A DNA stretch of 41,490 nucleotides from a virus. Below the pieces are notes generated by a model. That model was not told the origin of the DNA. It made no database searches and was given only the letters and a program-made list of their open reading frames with translations. Made by a program: the position numbers and the translations under genes. Shown piece by piece: positions 1 through 8,575 of this stretch. Each line of letters opens with the position of its first letter. The stretch's first letter is position 1. The stretch lies in IMG/VR virus record IMGVR_UViG_3300020020_000011, positions 1-41,490 of that record, one strand, 5' to 3'.

Positions 1-127
1 AGAAGCAGCGCAACATCGTTCAGCAGGACATGGACCTGCACGGCTACACAAAATACTTCGACCCCGCCAAGCGGGCTGACATTCCTGCATCCGACTATGG
101 GCCGTTCGCGGACACCGGCACGGCGGC
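1..127. repeat. Exact direct repeat of the window ends (left copy)
   Basis: Bases 1-127 are identical to 41364-41490. The 615-codon gene beginning at 40541 continues in frame across the join, so the two ends are one locus. The length of 127 equals a common assembly word size, so the repeat most simply marks a closed circular contig (a circular or circularly permuted, terminally redundant phage) and is probably not a packaged terminal repeat. Confidence 0.97.
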
Positions 128-1025
128 GGCACCAGCCACAGCCAAGACCGATGCGGAGTGGACGAAGAAGTACGGCACCGAGGAGGCGCGCGCGCGGCTG
201 CAGGAGGGCTACGCGAAGGGCCAGTCGCTCGGCAACGCCGAGAACTGGTACTACATGAAGCAGCTGCAGGACAAATACGTCGAGGTGCTGGGCGAGAAGG
301 CCGGCAAGGAGGCGTTCAAGAAAGAGTTTAGCGGCATGATGGCCGCGACCACCGGCGGCGCCAGCCCCTACAACAATTTCCTGATGTCGCACTACGCCGG
401 GTATCTCAACAAGCTGGGGCAGCGCGTCGACCAGCGCGCCTATGAAATGCCGTTCCCGATCGGCGGTCGCTTCGCATCCGGCAACATGGAGCAGGCACAG
501 AAATACATCGACAACGGCATGCAGCCGTTCGATCCGGCAAAGAACCCGAAGCGATATGATTTTGACAACGCGCTGGCGGGCGACCGGAATGCCGGCGTCA
601 TCGATGAGCAGATGTCGGGTGCATTCATCCCAGGCATGACCATCCCGGACTGGTACGGCCCCGCGACGCGCATCCTGCGCGAGGAGGCGGCCAAGGCAGG
701 CACCGACCCGCGCGCCTTCCAGGACGTCGGATGGGCCGGGCTGAAGGCGCTCAAGACCGAGGAGGCGGCGGCGAAGAAGGCTGCGAAGAAGCCGGGCATC
801 GGACACAATAGCGAGCCATTCGAGTACGAAGGGCCGATGATCGATCAGATCAACCGCTCGATCGAGACGACGCACCGCCTGACCGGCATGCCGATCGAGG
901 AGATTGTGGTGCGCGGCCTTATCAAGAAAGAAATTCCGATGTACGGCCTCGGTGCTGTTGGCGCCACGGGTGTCATGGGGAGCCTAGCCCGACAAGACAG
1001 ATATCAACCCCAGGAGAGGATGTAA
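1..1025 (+). CDS. Large phage protein of unknown function, 3' part of the gene starting at 40541
   Basis: This is the continuation of the gene that starts at 40541. Joined through the 127-base end overlap, the protein is 615 residues. The part here contains the end-repeat sequence, a helical middle region rich in Lys, Glu and Ala, and a conserved-looking stretch with PIGGRF and FQDVGWAGLK. The linker carries the short motif GIGHNSEP at bases 795-818, and a small hydrophobic Gly/Ala segment lies near the C-terminus. The gene ends 1 base before the ATG of the next gene, and lies between two adhesin-like genes and two Ig-like genes in the late block. A virion-associated or ejected role fits the position, but I do not recognise a catalytic domain. 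Confidence 0.85.
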   Translation, partial: KQRNIVQQDMDLHGYTKYFDPAKRADIPASDYGPFADTGTAAAPATAKTDAEWTKKYGTEEARARLQEGYAKGQSLGNAENWYYMKQLQDKYVEVLGEKAGKEAFKKEFSGMMAATTGGASPYNNFLMSHYAGYLNKLGQRVDQRAYEMPFPIGGRFASGNMEQAQKYIDNGMQPFDPAKNPKRYDFDNALAGDRNAGVIDEQMSGAFIPGMTIPDWYGPATRILREEAAKAGTDPRAFQDVGWAGLKALKTEEAAAKKAAKKPGIGHNSEPFEYEGPMIDQINRSIETTHRLTGMPIEEIVVRGLIKKEIPMYGLGAVGATGVMGSLARQDRYQPQERM

Positions 1026-1026
1026 C

Positions 1027-1605
1027 ATGGCCCAATCTGCAATCACTGTCACCGTCCCGAGCCCGACCCCGCCGACGAATATGTCGTTCGTAGGCCAGAC
1101 GCCGCCAAATGCACCGACCCAGCTGGTGGTCGATGACGGCGTCGCCGGCACACTGACGGTGTTCGCCGTCAAGACGGCCAGCGCCGACAACGCCAATTTC
1201 CCGTCGATCGAACATGAGGGCAAGGGCACCGAGACGGTGGTGGTGGCGCCAGGCTCCCGCGTCGAGGCGCCGACAGTGTCGTTCTCGGATCTCGGCGCCT
1301 ACACCACCCAGCCGAACCGCGACCATGCCTCGAGCATGTCGCCGGCGACCAACCCGACGCTGACCGCGGCCCTCCAGTCTCCGACAGGCTCGGGCACAGG
1401 CACGGCGGTGCTGACCTGCACCGGTACCGGCTTCACGCCGGCTTGCCGGATCTGGGCCAACAATGTCGAGCAGAATACCACTTACGTCAGCGCCACCTCG
1501 CTGACCTCGACCATCCAGAAGAAGCGCGAGGCGGGGACGTGGCTGGTCGACGTTAAACTGGGCGGTGTTCCGGTTGCGTCGCAGAAGACAATTACTTGGA
1601 CGTAA
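1027..1605 (+). CDS. Virion surface protein with an IPT/TIG-like Ig fold
   Basis: 192 residues. The N-terminal half is Thr/Pro-rich beta sequence. The C-terminal half (about 118-192) resembles an IPT/TIG immunoglobulin-like domain: it has a GTGF turn, a short strand ending in ANNVEQNTTY, then a SATSLTSTI strand. Such domains decorate capsids and tails of many phages and usually bind carbohydrate or stabilise the particle. There is no signal peptide. The start is an ATG with a strong AGGAGAGG ribosome site. It lies in the late block upstream of the scaffold and capsid genes, next to a second Ig-like gene. The decoration role is inferred from fold and position. Confidence 0.75.
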   Translation: MAQSAITVTVPSPTPPTNMSFVGQTPPNAPTQLVVDDGVAGTLTVFAVKTASADNANFPSIEHEGKGTETVVVAPGSRVEAPTVSFSDLGAYTTQPNRDHASSMSPATNPTLTAALQSPTGSGTGTAVLTCTGTGFTPACRIWANNVEQNTTYVSATSLTSTIQKKREAGTWLVDVKLGGVPVASQKTITWT

Positions 1606-1661
1606 ATGGCGGTTCGCGCGTTTAAGGAAAGCAAGGCTTAGGAGACCATAAGGAGACGACG

Positions 1662-2630
1662 ATGGCGCATCCGAAAAACCAAGGCTCCGACGAGCCCAAC
1701 AGCAAGAACCTGGTCAAGCCAGGCTCGACCATGGACCCCAGGGCCGGCATCCCGCCGTCCCAGCAAGGCCAGCCAAAGGATCCGCCGGCGGCAGGGCGGG
1801 GGCTTACGGAGGAGGACCGCGAAGCCGGCCGGCAGCGCCAGCAGGAGGCCTGGGACGAGGCTAGCCGGCGCAGCAAGGACAACAACCCGGTAACCCAGAA
1901 AATGCGGCAATACGACCCGCACGCGCCTGGCATGGATCCGGCCAACCAGCCGGACCCGCAGACCAAGCTCAACAAGGCAACCAGGCTCGACCTCGAGGAC
2001 ATCACCGGCAACCCCGGGCACCGCGGGGTCAACCCCGACGCGCCGGCTAACAGCATCAATCCTGCGGGGGTCGATCGCACGGGGCGGATGGACAGCATCA
2101 ACGAGCCCGGCCATATCGACCAGAACCGGCCCACACCGGAGCAGCGGGCAGAGATGGCGGGCGGTAGCCCCTACAGCATCAACGAGCCCCCAGGCAGCCA
2201 GGTAATCCCTCCTGGAGCCGGTGCAGGCACTGGTGAGGAGGTCGAGCATGGGCCTGGCAGCCAGCCGCCTGGCGTGGCGGGGGGCCAGGGCGAGGCCCCG
2301 ACGATCGAGGCGCTGGAGCCCGACGAGGCCGAGGTCGGCAGCGCCGATTTCGTTCTGGAGGTTTCCGGGACCGGCTTCGTCCAGGGCAGTGTGATCCAGT
2401 TCGGCCCTGACAACGATCTGCAAACCACCTTCATCAGCGAGACGGAGCTGACTGCTCCGGTCAAGCCATCGGAGTGGGGTGACGGCGTGATCGATGTGCG
2501 GGTGAAGAACGCGGACGGCGGGCAGAAGAGCGAGCCGGTCGAGTTTGAGTTCATCCCGGCCGAGGCGCCGGCCGGTCGGCAGAGCAAGCGAACCAAGCCC
2601 AAGCCCCAGGGCAAGAAGGGCAAGAGGTAG
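1662..2630 (+). CDS. Disordered Pro/Gly/Asn-rich protein with C-terminal IPT/TIG-like domain
   Basis: 322 residues. Residues 1-205 are low-complexity and hydrophilic (Pro, Gly, Asn, Gln), with a repeated SINEP/SINPAG-type element (about 128, 144, 170). Residues about 208-295 form an IPT/TIG-like Ig domain (IEALEPDEAEVGS, then VSGTGFVQGS), followed by a very basic tail rich in Lys. The layout suggests an Ig domain displayed on a flexible stalk. The start ATG has an AAGGAG ribosome site. The next gene begins 2 bases after the stop. A head decoration or surface-binding role is inferred; the first 200 residues have no recognisable fold. Confidence 0.7.
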   Translation: MAHPKNQGSDEPNSKNLVKPGSTMDPRAGIPPSQQGQPKDPPAAGRGLTEEDREAGRQRQQEAWDEASRRSKDNNPVTQKMRQYDPHAPGMDPANQPDPQTKLNKATRLDLEDITGNPGHRGVNPDAPANSINPAGVDRTGRMDSINEPGHIDQNRPTPEQRAEMAGGSPYSINEPPGSQVIPPGAGAGTGEEVEHGPGSQPPGVAGGQGEAPTIEALEPDEAEVGSADFVLEVSGTGFVQGSVIQFGPDNDLQTTFISETELTAPVKPSEWGDGVIDVRVKNADGGQKSEPVEFEFIPAEAPAGRQSKRTKPKPQGKKGKR

Positions 2631-2632
2631 GC

Positions 2633-2944
2633 GTGGTTGAACTAGAGGAAATCGAACCGGGCCGTTGGCGGGTGCGTAAGGTACGACCCACGGCGGCCCG
2701 GTCAAGTCTGCCCATACCCTACGTCATCAGTGACACCATGGACGCGACCGAGCAGGTCGACGGCAAGTTCTACACCTCGAAACGTAAATTCCGGGAGGTC
2801 GGCAGGGCCCTCGGCCTGGTCGAGGTAGGCAATGAGAAATTCAAGCCGAAACAGCGCACTAGCTCGACGGCGACTGAGAAGCAGAAACGGCGCGACGCCG
2901 TAAAGATGGCGATCGCAAAAACCAAGGCCGGACATCGGCCGTAA
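2633..2944 (+). CDS. Small conserved podophage-type protein upstream of the scaffold
   Basis: 103 residues, GTG start 2 bases after the previous stop, with an AAGAGG ribosome site inside that gene's end. The middle contains PYVISDTMDATEQVDGKFYT followed by SKRKFREVGRALGLVEVGNE. I recognise this arrangement (Ile-x-Asp, a TSK-type Ser/Lys, then a GxxEVGNE turn) as common in small proteins coded beside the portal and scaffold genes of short-tailed phages. Their function is unknown to me. The C-terminal 30 residues are strongly basic. A role in head assembly is inferred from position. Confidence 0.65.
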   Translation: MVELEEIEPGRWRVRKVRPTAARSSLPIPYVISDTMDATEQVDGKFYTSKRKFREVGRALGLVEVGNEKFKPKQRTSSTATEKQKRRDAVKMAIAKTKAGHRP

Positions 2945-2962
2945 CCTTAAAAGGAAAGCATC

Positions 2963-4273
2963 ATGACAGACGTTCCCGTCTCTCCCGCCGGGGGCGCTCC
3001 GTCCTCGGCCGCGCCATCCACGCCGGCACCCAACCAGGTGCCGATCAACCCTAACCCGGTATCCATCCCCAACCCGATCGGCTCCCAGGCGCCACCGGCG
3101 CCGGAAGGCGACCTGAAGGGGTCGGATCATCGCCCCAAGAGCCGTTCGGAGACGGTGCGGGACAGCCTGCAGGAGGCATTCAAGCGGGCGGAAGATAAGA
3201 CCGGCAAGCCTGTCCCGCCCAAGGCCAAGCCGGCCGAGGCCAAGGCGGGCCACAATAACCCGCCGGAAGAGACGCCTAAGCTGAACCTGAAGAAGCGGCC
3301 GGATGACCAGACGCCGCCCGAGCAGCCGCGGGACAAGGGGCGGTTCGCGCCGCGCCAGCCGGATGGTGTCAAGGACGAACAGCCGTTCACCACGGTCACT
3401 GCTGCTGGTCAGCCTGGTCAACCTGGTCAACCTGACCAGCAGCCCCACCCCCCGCTTCCCAAGCACGCTCCGTTCGCCGAGCCGCTGCCCTGGATGGCGG
3501 AAAGCGCCAAGCGGGACTGGGCGGTGACCCCGGAGACGGTGCGCGGCGACATCCACCGCAGGCACAGCGAGTTCAACAGGGCTGCACAGCACTACCAGGG
3601 CATGGCGGAAGCCTACCGTCCGATCGAGCCCTACCGCCAGATGGCACAGCAGCACGGCACCACGCTGGAGCAGGCGCTGCATAACTACACCAGCATCGAG
3701 GCCAAGCTGCGGTCGGATCCGATCGCCGGCCTGGACCAGATCGTCAATAACCTGGGCCTGACGGATCCGCAGACCGGCCAGTCGATCGGGCTGCGGGATA
3801 TTGCCTACTATGTGCTGAACCGCAGCCCCGAGCAGCTGCAGCAGGTGCAGCAGGGCAATATGCAGTCTGCCGCCCAGCAGCAAATTGGGGCCCTCTACCA
3901 GGAAGTTAATGGCTTGAAACAGGCCCTACAACAGTGGCAGAATGCCCAGCAGTTCACCTATGCGCGGTCGGCGGTCGATCACTTTGCTGAAACGCACCCG
4001 CGCCTTGATGAGCTAGGAGTGCTGATCGAGAACGAAATCAAACTCGGTTTCGATATCGAGACAGCATATCGAAGGGCAGAACTACTCCAACCTGCCACGC
4101 ACGCGGCTCAGACCCGCACCACATCGGCTCAGACCCGGCCTACGGATAAAAGCATCTACGGCGCACCCGACGTGGCTCCCTCAAACGGAGCGTCGCGGCG
4201 ACCCAAAGAAGCCAGTCCGACCCCGCGTGCAGCTGTTCAGAATGCTTTGCATCGTCTGAACGGCGCGCACTAA
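2963..4273 (+). CDS. Probable head scaffolding protein
   Basis: 436 residues, directly upstream of the major capsid gene, the classic scaffold position. Residues 1-155 are Pro/Ala/Gln-rich and disordered. Residues about 165-345 are helical and Gln-rich with likely coiled coil. The C-terminus is short and basic, as in scaffolds that bind the capsid shell through a basic helix. The linker contains the motif GHNNPPEE (bases 3248-3271), also found in variant form in the gene at 40541/1. The start ATG has an AAGGAAA ribosome site. A scaffold is expected to guide procapsid assembly and then leave; no protease motif is visible in it. Confidence 0.75.
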   Translation: MTDVPVSPAGGAPSSAAPSTPAPNQVPINPNPVSIPNPIGSQAPPAPEGDLKGSDHRPKSRSETVRDSLQEAFKRAEDKTGKPVPPKAKPAEAKAGHNNPPEETPKLNLKKRPDDQTPPEQPRDKGRFAPRQPDGVKDEQPFTTVTAAGQPGQPGQPDQQPHPPLPKHAPFAEPLPWMAESAKRDWAVTPETVRGDIHRRHSEFNRAAQHYQGMAEAYRPIEPYRQMAQQHGTTLEQALHNYTSIEAKLRSDPIAGLDQIVNNLGLTDPQTGQSIGLRDIAYYVLNRSPEQLQQVQQGNMQSAAQQQIGALYQEVNGLKQALQQWQNAQQFTYARSAVDHFAETHPRLDELGVLIENEIKLGFDIETAYRRAELLQPATHAAQTRTTSAQTRPTDKSIYGAPDVAPSNGASRRPKEASPTPRAAVQNALHRLNGAH

Positions 4274-4300
4274 TCCTGAACCCCGTGTGGAGAGGCAATC

Positions 4301-5323
4301 ATGCCCAATATTAACTCCGTCTCGTTCTATCAGCAGACGCTGTCGATGGCGGTCGAAGATCGATCGTCCGGTTATCAAGATCTCGTTTCCAACAACAACG
4401 CATTGTTGGCCGTTATGAAGCGCAAGGGTCTGTGGAAGACCTATAGCGGGCCGTACATCCGCGAGACGCTGCAGATCAGCAAGCAAGTGGTACAATGGTA
4501 CTCCGGGTACGATCAATTATTGAACCCGGCCATTGATTTATTCAATGACGCGGTGTGGTCGCCCAAGATGGTGGTGGTGCCTATCATCCTGTCGCTGCAG
4601 GAAATCCTGAACAACGAGGGTGAAGCACAGATCCTCGATGTGTTTGAAAATTATATATCCGCCGCGGAGCGATCCCTGGAAGACGCCATGGACGCCGGCA
4701 TCTATTCGGACGGCACTGCGAACGGCAACAAGCAGATCACCGGCCTTGCCACTGCTATCCCGGTGACGGTGAACAACGGCGTCTACGGCGGCATCGATCG
4801 CAGCAACGCGATCTGGCAGACCAAGACCTACAACATCAATGCGGGCACTCTTCTGCCCGGCAAGACCCAGCTCGACGCGACCACCATTCGCCCGGCGTTG
4901 AACTCCATCATGACCAAGCATTCGCGTGGCCGTGATTACGCCGACCTCCTCATCATGAGCCCCGAGCATTACGCGGCCTATGATGCGGCGACGGTGGCGA
5001 TCCAGCGTCAGCAGAGCAATACGTCACTCGGCACGCTCGGGTTCTCGGCGCTGGAATATATCGGCGGCGGCAAGCGCGCGGAGATCGTGCTGGACGGTGG
5101 CTTCGGATCCAACATGCCGGCCGACACAACCTTCGGTATCAACACCGACAGCCTCCGACTGCGCTATCACCCGAACAGAAACTTCGACAAACTTTTCGAG
5201 GGTGATGGTCAAATGCCTATAGACAAGGACGCCATCGCGCAGTTCATCGGGTGGATGGGTGAGCTAACCATGGTGAACCCGATGTTTAACTGGCGGCTGT
5301 ACGACAGCGTTCCTGGAACGTAG
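4301..5323 (+). CDS. Major capsid protein
   Basis: 340 residues. Its placement after the scaffold, its length, lack of low-complexity sequence and ending (FIGWMGELTMVNPMFNWRLY) match major capsid proteins of short-tailed phages of Proteobacteria, expected to have the HK97 fold. An N-arm (1-60) is followed by a long helix region (about 95-135, ending AAERSLEDAMDAGIYSDG) that would correspond to the spine helix. No cleavage site is obvious. The start has a GGAGAGG ribosome site. A 146-base intergenic region with an 11-bp hairpin follows, fitting differential expression of this very abundant protein. Confidence 0.85.
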   Translation: MPNINSVSFYQQTLSMAVEDRSSGYQDLVSNNNALLAVMKRKGLWKTYSGPYIRETLQISKQVVQWYSGYDQLLNPAIDLFNDAVWSPKMVVVPIILSLQEILNNEGEAQILDVFENYISAAERSLEDAMDAGIYSDGTANGNKQITGLATAIPVTVNNGVYGGIDRSNAIWQTKTYNINAGTLLPGKTQLDATTIRPALNSIMTKHSRGRDYADLLIMSPEHYAAYDAATVAIQRQQSNTSLGTLGFSALEYIGGGKRAEIVLDGGFGSNMPADTTFGINTDSLRLRYHPNRNFDKLFEGDGQMPIDKDAIAQFIGWMGELTMVNPMFNWRLYDSVPGT

Positions 5324-5344
5324 TCAACCGGACGTTGCAACGAT

Positions 5345-5383
5345 CCTGCTGCCATTTAACACCCCTAACCCCATGGCAGCAGG
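5345..5383 (+). terminator. Hairpin downstream of the capsid gene
   Basis: CCTGCTGCCAT (5345-5355) pairs perfectly with ATGGCAGCAGG (5373-5383) around a 17-base loop. There is no T-run after it, so it is not a classical intrinsic terminator. It could stabilise the capsid mRNA 3' end or partly terminate. A smaller GCCTTC/GAAGGC hairpin follows at 5415-5434. Confidence 0.45.
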
Positions 5384-5393
5384 GGAAGCCGGG

Positions 5394-5426
5394 GCCGTTG
5401 ACGTGTAGGTAAAAGCCTTCCCTTCC
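5394..5426 (+). promoter_or_regulatory. Candidate internal late promoter (-35-like box)
   Basis: TTGACG at 5398-5403 sits in the 146-base gap after the capsid gene. The surrounding 13-mer GCCGTTGACGTGT (5394-5406) is identical to the -35 region of the leftward early promoter (minus strand, 21813-21801). The -10 position at 17-base spacing (CCTTCC) is poor, so this is a weak call resting mainly on the shared 13-mer and the gap. Confidence 0.3.
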
Positions 5427-5469
5427 ACGAAGGCGGCTCCGGTGATCTCAAACAAGGAAGGAAACCTAT

Positions 5470-6207
5470 ATGCTGCGAGCCGTACAAGATCCAGACGCTG
5501 GCCTCGTTGTCACTTTCAAGCACATGGCAGAGCTAGACGAGGCCGCGACCCTCAAGGCTGGCCGCCCGATTTATGAAGACAATGAGTTCTGCGAAATCCG
5601 ATCCGGCGGGACCAAGGACGTTAAAGTATTTCCCGCGCTGTTTTTCGCGCGCTGGGTCGAAGATCCGCTTAACGGCCAGATGCGTAAGCAAACCTATGCC
5701 GAGCGGTTCTCGCATCAGTACCAGCAGTTCAAACAATCTGCACAGCAAACCAAGGTGGGCACACCATTGGATCATGCGCCGTTCCTTACCGAAGGACGCC
5801 GCGCCGAGCTGCGCGCGCAGAACGTCTACACTGTCGAGCAGCTCGCACTGATCGACGGCGCAGAGCTGAAGAACCTCGGTCCCAACGGTCGCGAGTTCAA
5901 GAATGCTGCGGAGGCTTACATCCAAGAGAGCCTTAGCGCCGCCCCCAACAAGTATATGGTGATCGAGCTGGAGGCACTGAAGGCGCGCAATGCCGTCCTG
6001 GAAGAGGATATGCAGGCGGCGCGTCTTAATCAGCGCATCGAGGCGATGCCTGATGATGGCGAGGGCGAGTTCAAGGGAATGGATCTCGACCAGATCCGCG
6101 AGTTCATCAAGGTCCACGCCGGCCAGGAGCCGATCGGCTACAAGACGATGAACCGCAAGACGCTGGTTCGCATGGCGCAAAGCGTGCGACCGGACAAGGT
6201 AGCCTGA
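5470..6207 (+). CDS. Head-associated protein of unknown function
   Basis: 245 residues, between the capsid and adaptor genes. The N-terminal 90 residues include a charged Arg/Trp segment (FFARWVEDPL) and a Gln-rich helix. Residues about 98-160 contain TPLDHAPFL followed by AELRAQNVYTVEQLALI and a helix, resembling a helix-hairpin-helix or SAM-like unit seen in capsid-adjacent proteins of related phages. Residues 165-200 are likely coiled coil. The ribosome site is a strong AAGGAAGG. The next gene starts 1 base after the stop. A head stabilisation or completion role is inferred from position only. Confidence 0.65.
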   Translation: MLRAVQDPDAGLVVTFKHMAELDEAATLKAGRPIYEDNEFCEIRSGGTKDVKVFPALFFARWVEDPLNGQMRKQTYAERFSHQYQQFKQSAQQTKVGTPLDHAPFLTEGRRAELRAQNVYTVEQLALIDGAELKNLGPNGREFKNAAEAYIQESLSAAPNKYMVIELEALKARNAVLEEDMQAARLNQRIEAMPDDGEGEFKGMDLDQIREFIKVHAGQEPIGYKTMNRKTLVRMAQSVRPDKVA

Positions 6208-6208
6208 C

Positions 6209-6901
6209 ATGACGATATTGTCGGTGGTGCGAGACGTTTGTACGACGGTCGGTGTAGTCCAACCAACGTCTGTCTTCGCAGGCATCACCGGCAACCGCAC
6301 CATGCAGGAGATGGTGACGCTGGCTAACGAGATGGCGCAGCGCATCGCCTACGACGCACGCGACTGGACCAAACTTCGGGCCCAGGGGGAGCTGATCGGC
6401 GACGGCGTCACTACGGCATTCAACCTGCCGGCTAACTACAAGAGGATGCTGCTAACCAGCAATCTGTGGCGCTCGGGTACGCCCGAGTCCCACATGCGGT
6501 TTGTGTCAGACATGGACCAATGGATGCAGAGCCGCATTTCCGACTACAACAATGCCTGGGGCGAATGGACGATGTTTGGCGGCAAGATCCATATTTACCC
6601 CGCGCTAGCGGTCGATGAGATCGCCACCTTCATCTATCACGACAAAAACTGCATCGACCTGGTGGGCGGCGGTCGCGGTGATGTGTTTCAGAACGACCTC
6701 GATGTATTCACGATCGATGAGCGCCTATTAAAACTTGGCATGATCGCGCAGTGGAAAGCGCAGAAAGGCTCGCCGTATGCCGAGGACATGGGGACGTTTG
6801 GCGATGCGCTAACGAGGGCAATGGGGAGCGATCAACCGGCGCCTATCATCCTCCAAGGCCGACGACTGGCGGGAATGGGGGCGTGGTATGCCCCACACTA
6901 G
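6209..6901 (+). CDS. Head-to-tail adaptor protein
   Basis: 230 residues. It opens with a helix (SVVRDVCTTVGV), a TMQEMVTLANEMAQRIAYDA helix, then DWTKLRAQGELIGDGVTTAF, the layout of the head-tail adaptor of short-tailed phages (phage SU10 adaptor / P22 gp4-like role). The ring of adaptors sits under the portal and carries the nozzle. The next gene, the candidate nozzle, follows at once, the usual order. The ribosome site is weak (AAGG within the previous gene). The adaptor call rests on the N-terminal pattern, size and neighbours. Confidence 0.7.
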   Translation: MTILSVVRDVCTTVGVVQPTSVFAGITGNRTMQEMVTLANEMAQRIAYDARDWTKLRAQGELIGDGVTTAFNLPANYKRMLLTSNLWRSGTPESHMRFVSDMDQWMQSRISDYNNAWGEWTMFGGKIHIYPALAVDEIATFIYHDKNCIDLVGGGRGDVFQNDLDVFTIDERLLKLGMIAQWKAQKGSPYAEDMGTFGDALTRAMGSDQPAPIILQGRRLAGMGAWYAPH

Positions 6902-6913
6902 GAAGGCGTGGTC

Positions 6914-8566
6914 ATGAGCCAGTATCAAGCCTTCCGCCGAGTTGCTGTGCCGCAGCCGATGGCACAAAAGCTAGAGACGGTGACGATACCGGCGCCAACC
7001 CGCGGCCTGATCTTGAGCGAGAGCGAAGCGTTCATGCAGCCTGGCGCGGCGCTGATCTGTGACAACTGGAAGCCCACCATGCGCGGCGTCAGCCTGCGCG
7101 GTGGCTGCGAGGAATGGTCTGACCTGCATGCAGGGCTCGCGTTGGATGACGAGGCACGAAAACCGATCATCTCAACCTTCAACTATATCAGCGGCAACAA
7201 TCACCAGATGTTTGTCGCCAACGTCAACAAGGTTTGTAACGTCACGTCGAGTACCCCGGTGACGGTCGCGACCGGCCGAACGTCAGGCAATTACGCCGCG
7301 TCCCAGATGGCGAACGCGGCCGGCGATTATCTGGTCGCGGTCAACGACGCCGGCGAGGCGCCATTGCGTTATGACGGGGTGAGCTGGGAGGTGTTGGTCC
7401 CAGGCTATGTGCCGCCTGGAGGCAAGCCGACGATGATCACGGGCATCCCGGCCTCGGGCTTGTCTTACGTCTGTAAGTATCGCAACCGACTGTTTTTCAT
7501 CGAACGCAATTCGATGAACGCATGGTATCTCGGCATCAACAGCGTCGGCGGTGCATTGTCGATGATCCCGCTATCGGGCGCCGCGACCAGGGGCGGGCGC
7601 TTGCTTTTTTGCGCGACTTGGTCGCTCGACGCCGGCGACGGCATTGATGACAAGCTGGTGTTCTGCACCGACCTCGGTGAGTTGATCATCTTTACAGGCA
7701 GCGACCCTGGCAACGCCGCCAACTGGCGACAAGAGGGCCGCTATGACATGAGCCCGCCGATGGGGATGAACGCTCACATCCTCGTTGGCGGCGATCTATT
7801 GATCGCGACGATCGACGGCATCCTGGCGACATCGGGCGCCATCACCAAGGACAAGGCCTTGCTGGAGCTGTCTTCGATCACACGCAACATCAAGCCCATG
7901 TGGCGCGAAGAGGTTCTCGACAAGCGCGAGTGGGCCTGGACCATGTGCAAATGGGACGAATTTGGCGGCATGTTTGTGACCTGGCCGGGCGGCAAGCCAG
8001 GCAGGCGGCTATGCGCCGTTGTCAACCAGGGCACGGGGGCGTGGGCCAGGTTTACCGGCTGGGACGCGACATGTTTTGTTAAGCTGCGCGGGACCATGTA
8101 TTTCGGCACGCAAGACGGCCGCGTCATGGAGGCCGATCGCACTGGCCTCGATGATGGCGCGCCGTATGTTGCGACGTTGGTTGGCGGATGGGAGATGTTT
8201 TCCTCGCCGTCGCAGACTATCACCTGGCGGCAGTCGCGCGCTATTTTCGCAGCTCGCCCGAACGAGACATTCATTCCGCAGATCTCGGCCACAACGGACT
8301 ACGTCATCACCGTGCCGACGCCGCCGCTAGCTGGCGAGGATCCCGATGTCGATGATCTCTGGGACGAGGGTGTCTGGGACACGGCAAAATGGGACAATGG
8401 TGTGACGCCGGTTATTAGCGCACGCAATACTGGGTGGATATCGATCGGCAGCACCGGCTTCACCCATGCGCCGATCGTGCAGATAACCGTGGCGCAGCGG
8501 GTGCGCCCGATCGTGGATTTGATCAGCATTACGGCAACCTTTGAACGCGCGGGCGTCAACGTCTAG
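6914..8566 (+). CDS. Tail nozzle/hub protein (P22 gp10-like role)
   Basis: 550 residues. After APTRGLI and a DNWKPTMRGVSLRGG segment, the protein is mostly beta strands with repeated blade-like units (GDYLVAVNDAGEAPLRYDG, YRNRLFFIERNSMNAWYLG), as in the propeller-containing tail hub/nozzle proteins of short-tailed phages that close the portal channel. Two starts are possible: GTG at 6908 lies only 2 bases after AGGAAGG, whereas ATG at 6914 has a normal 8-base spacing and is chosen. The C-terminal region is a beta-sandwich-like stretch (about 470-550). The call rests on pattern and on position after the adaptor. Confidence 0.7.
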   Translation: MSQYQAFRRVAVPQPMAQKLETVTIPAPTRGLILSESEAFMQPGAALICDNWKPTMRGVSLRGGCEEWSDLHAGLALDDEARKPIISTFNYISGNNHQMFVANVNKVCNVTSSTPVTVATGRTSGNYAASQMANAAGDYLVAVNDAGEAPLRYDGVSWEVLVPGYVPPGGKPTMITGIPASGLSYVCKYRNRLFFIERNSMNAWYLGINSVGGALSMIPLSGAATRGGRLLFCATWSLDAGDGIDDKLVFCTDLGELIIFTGSDPGNAANWRQEGRYDMSPPMGMNAHILVGGDLLIATIDGILATSGAITKDKALLELSSITRNIKPMWREEVLDKREWAWTMCKWDEFGGMFVTWPGGKPGRRLCAVVNQGTGAWARFTGWDATCFVKLRGTMYFGTQDGRVMEADRTGLDDGAPYVATLVGGWEMFSSPSQTITWRQSRAIFAARPNETFIPQISATTDYVITVPTPPLAGEDPDVDDLWDEGVWDTAKWDNGVTPVISARNTGWISIGSTGFTHAPIVQITVAQRVRPIVDLISITATFERAGVNV

Positions 8567-8575
8567 GAGCAGACC

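Noticed and set aside
1638-2705. Long open frame on the minus strand opposite the Ig-like gene
   Set aside because: It mirrors the codon bias of the plus-strand gene, has Arg/Leu/Val-rich shadow composition, no ribosome site and opposite orientation to the operon.
2702-3883. 393-codon minus-strand frame opposite the scaffold gene
   Set aside because: Shadow frame in a high-GC gene; composition is unnatural and no ribosome site is present.
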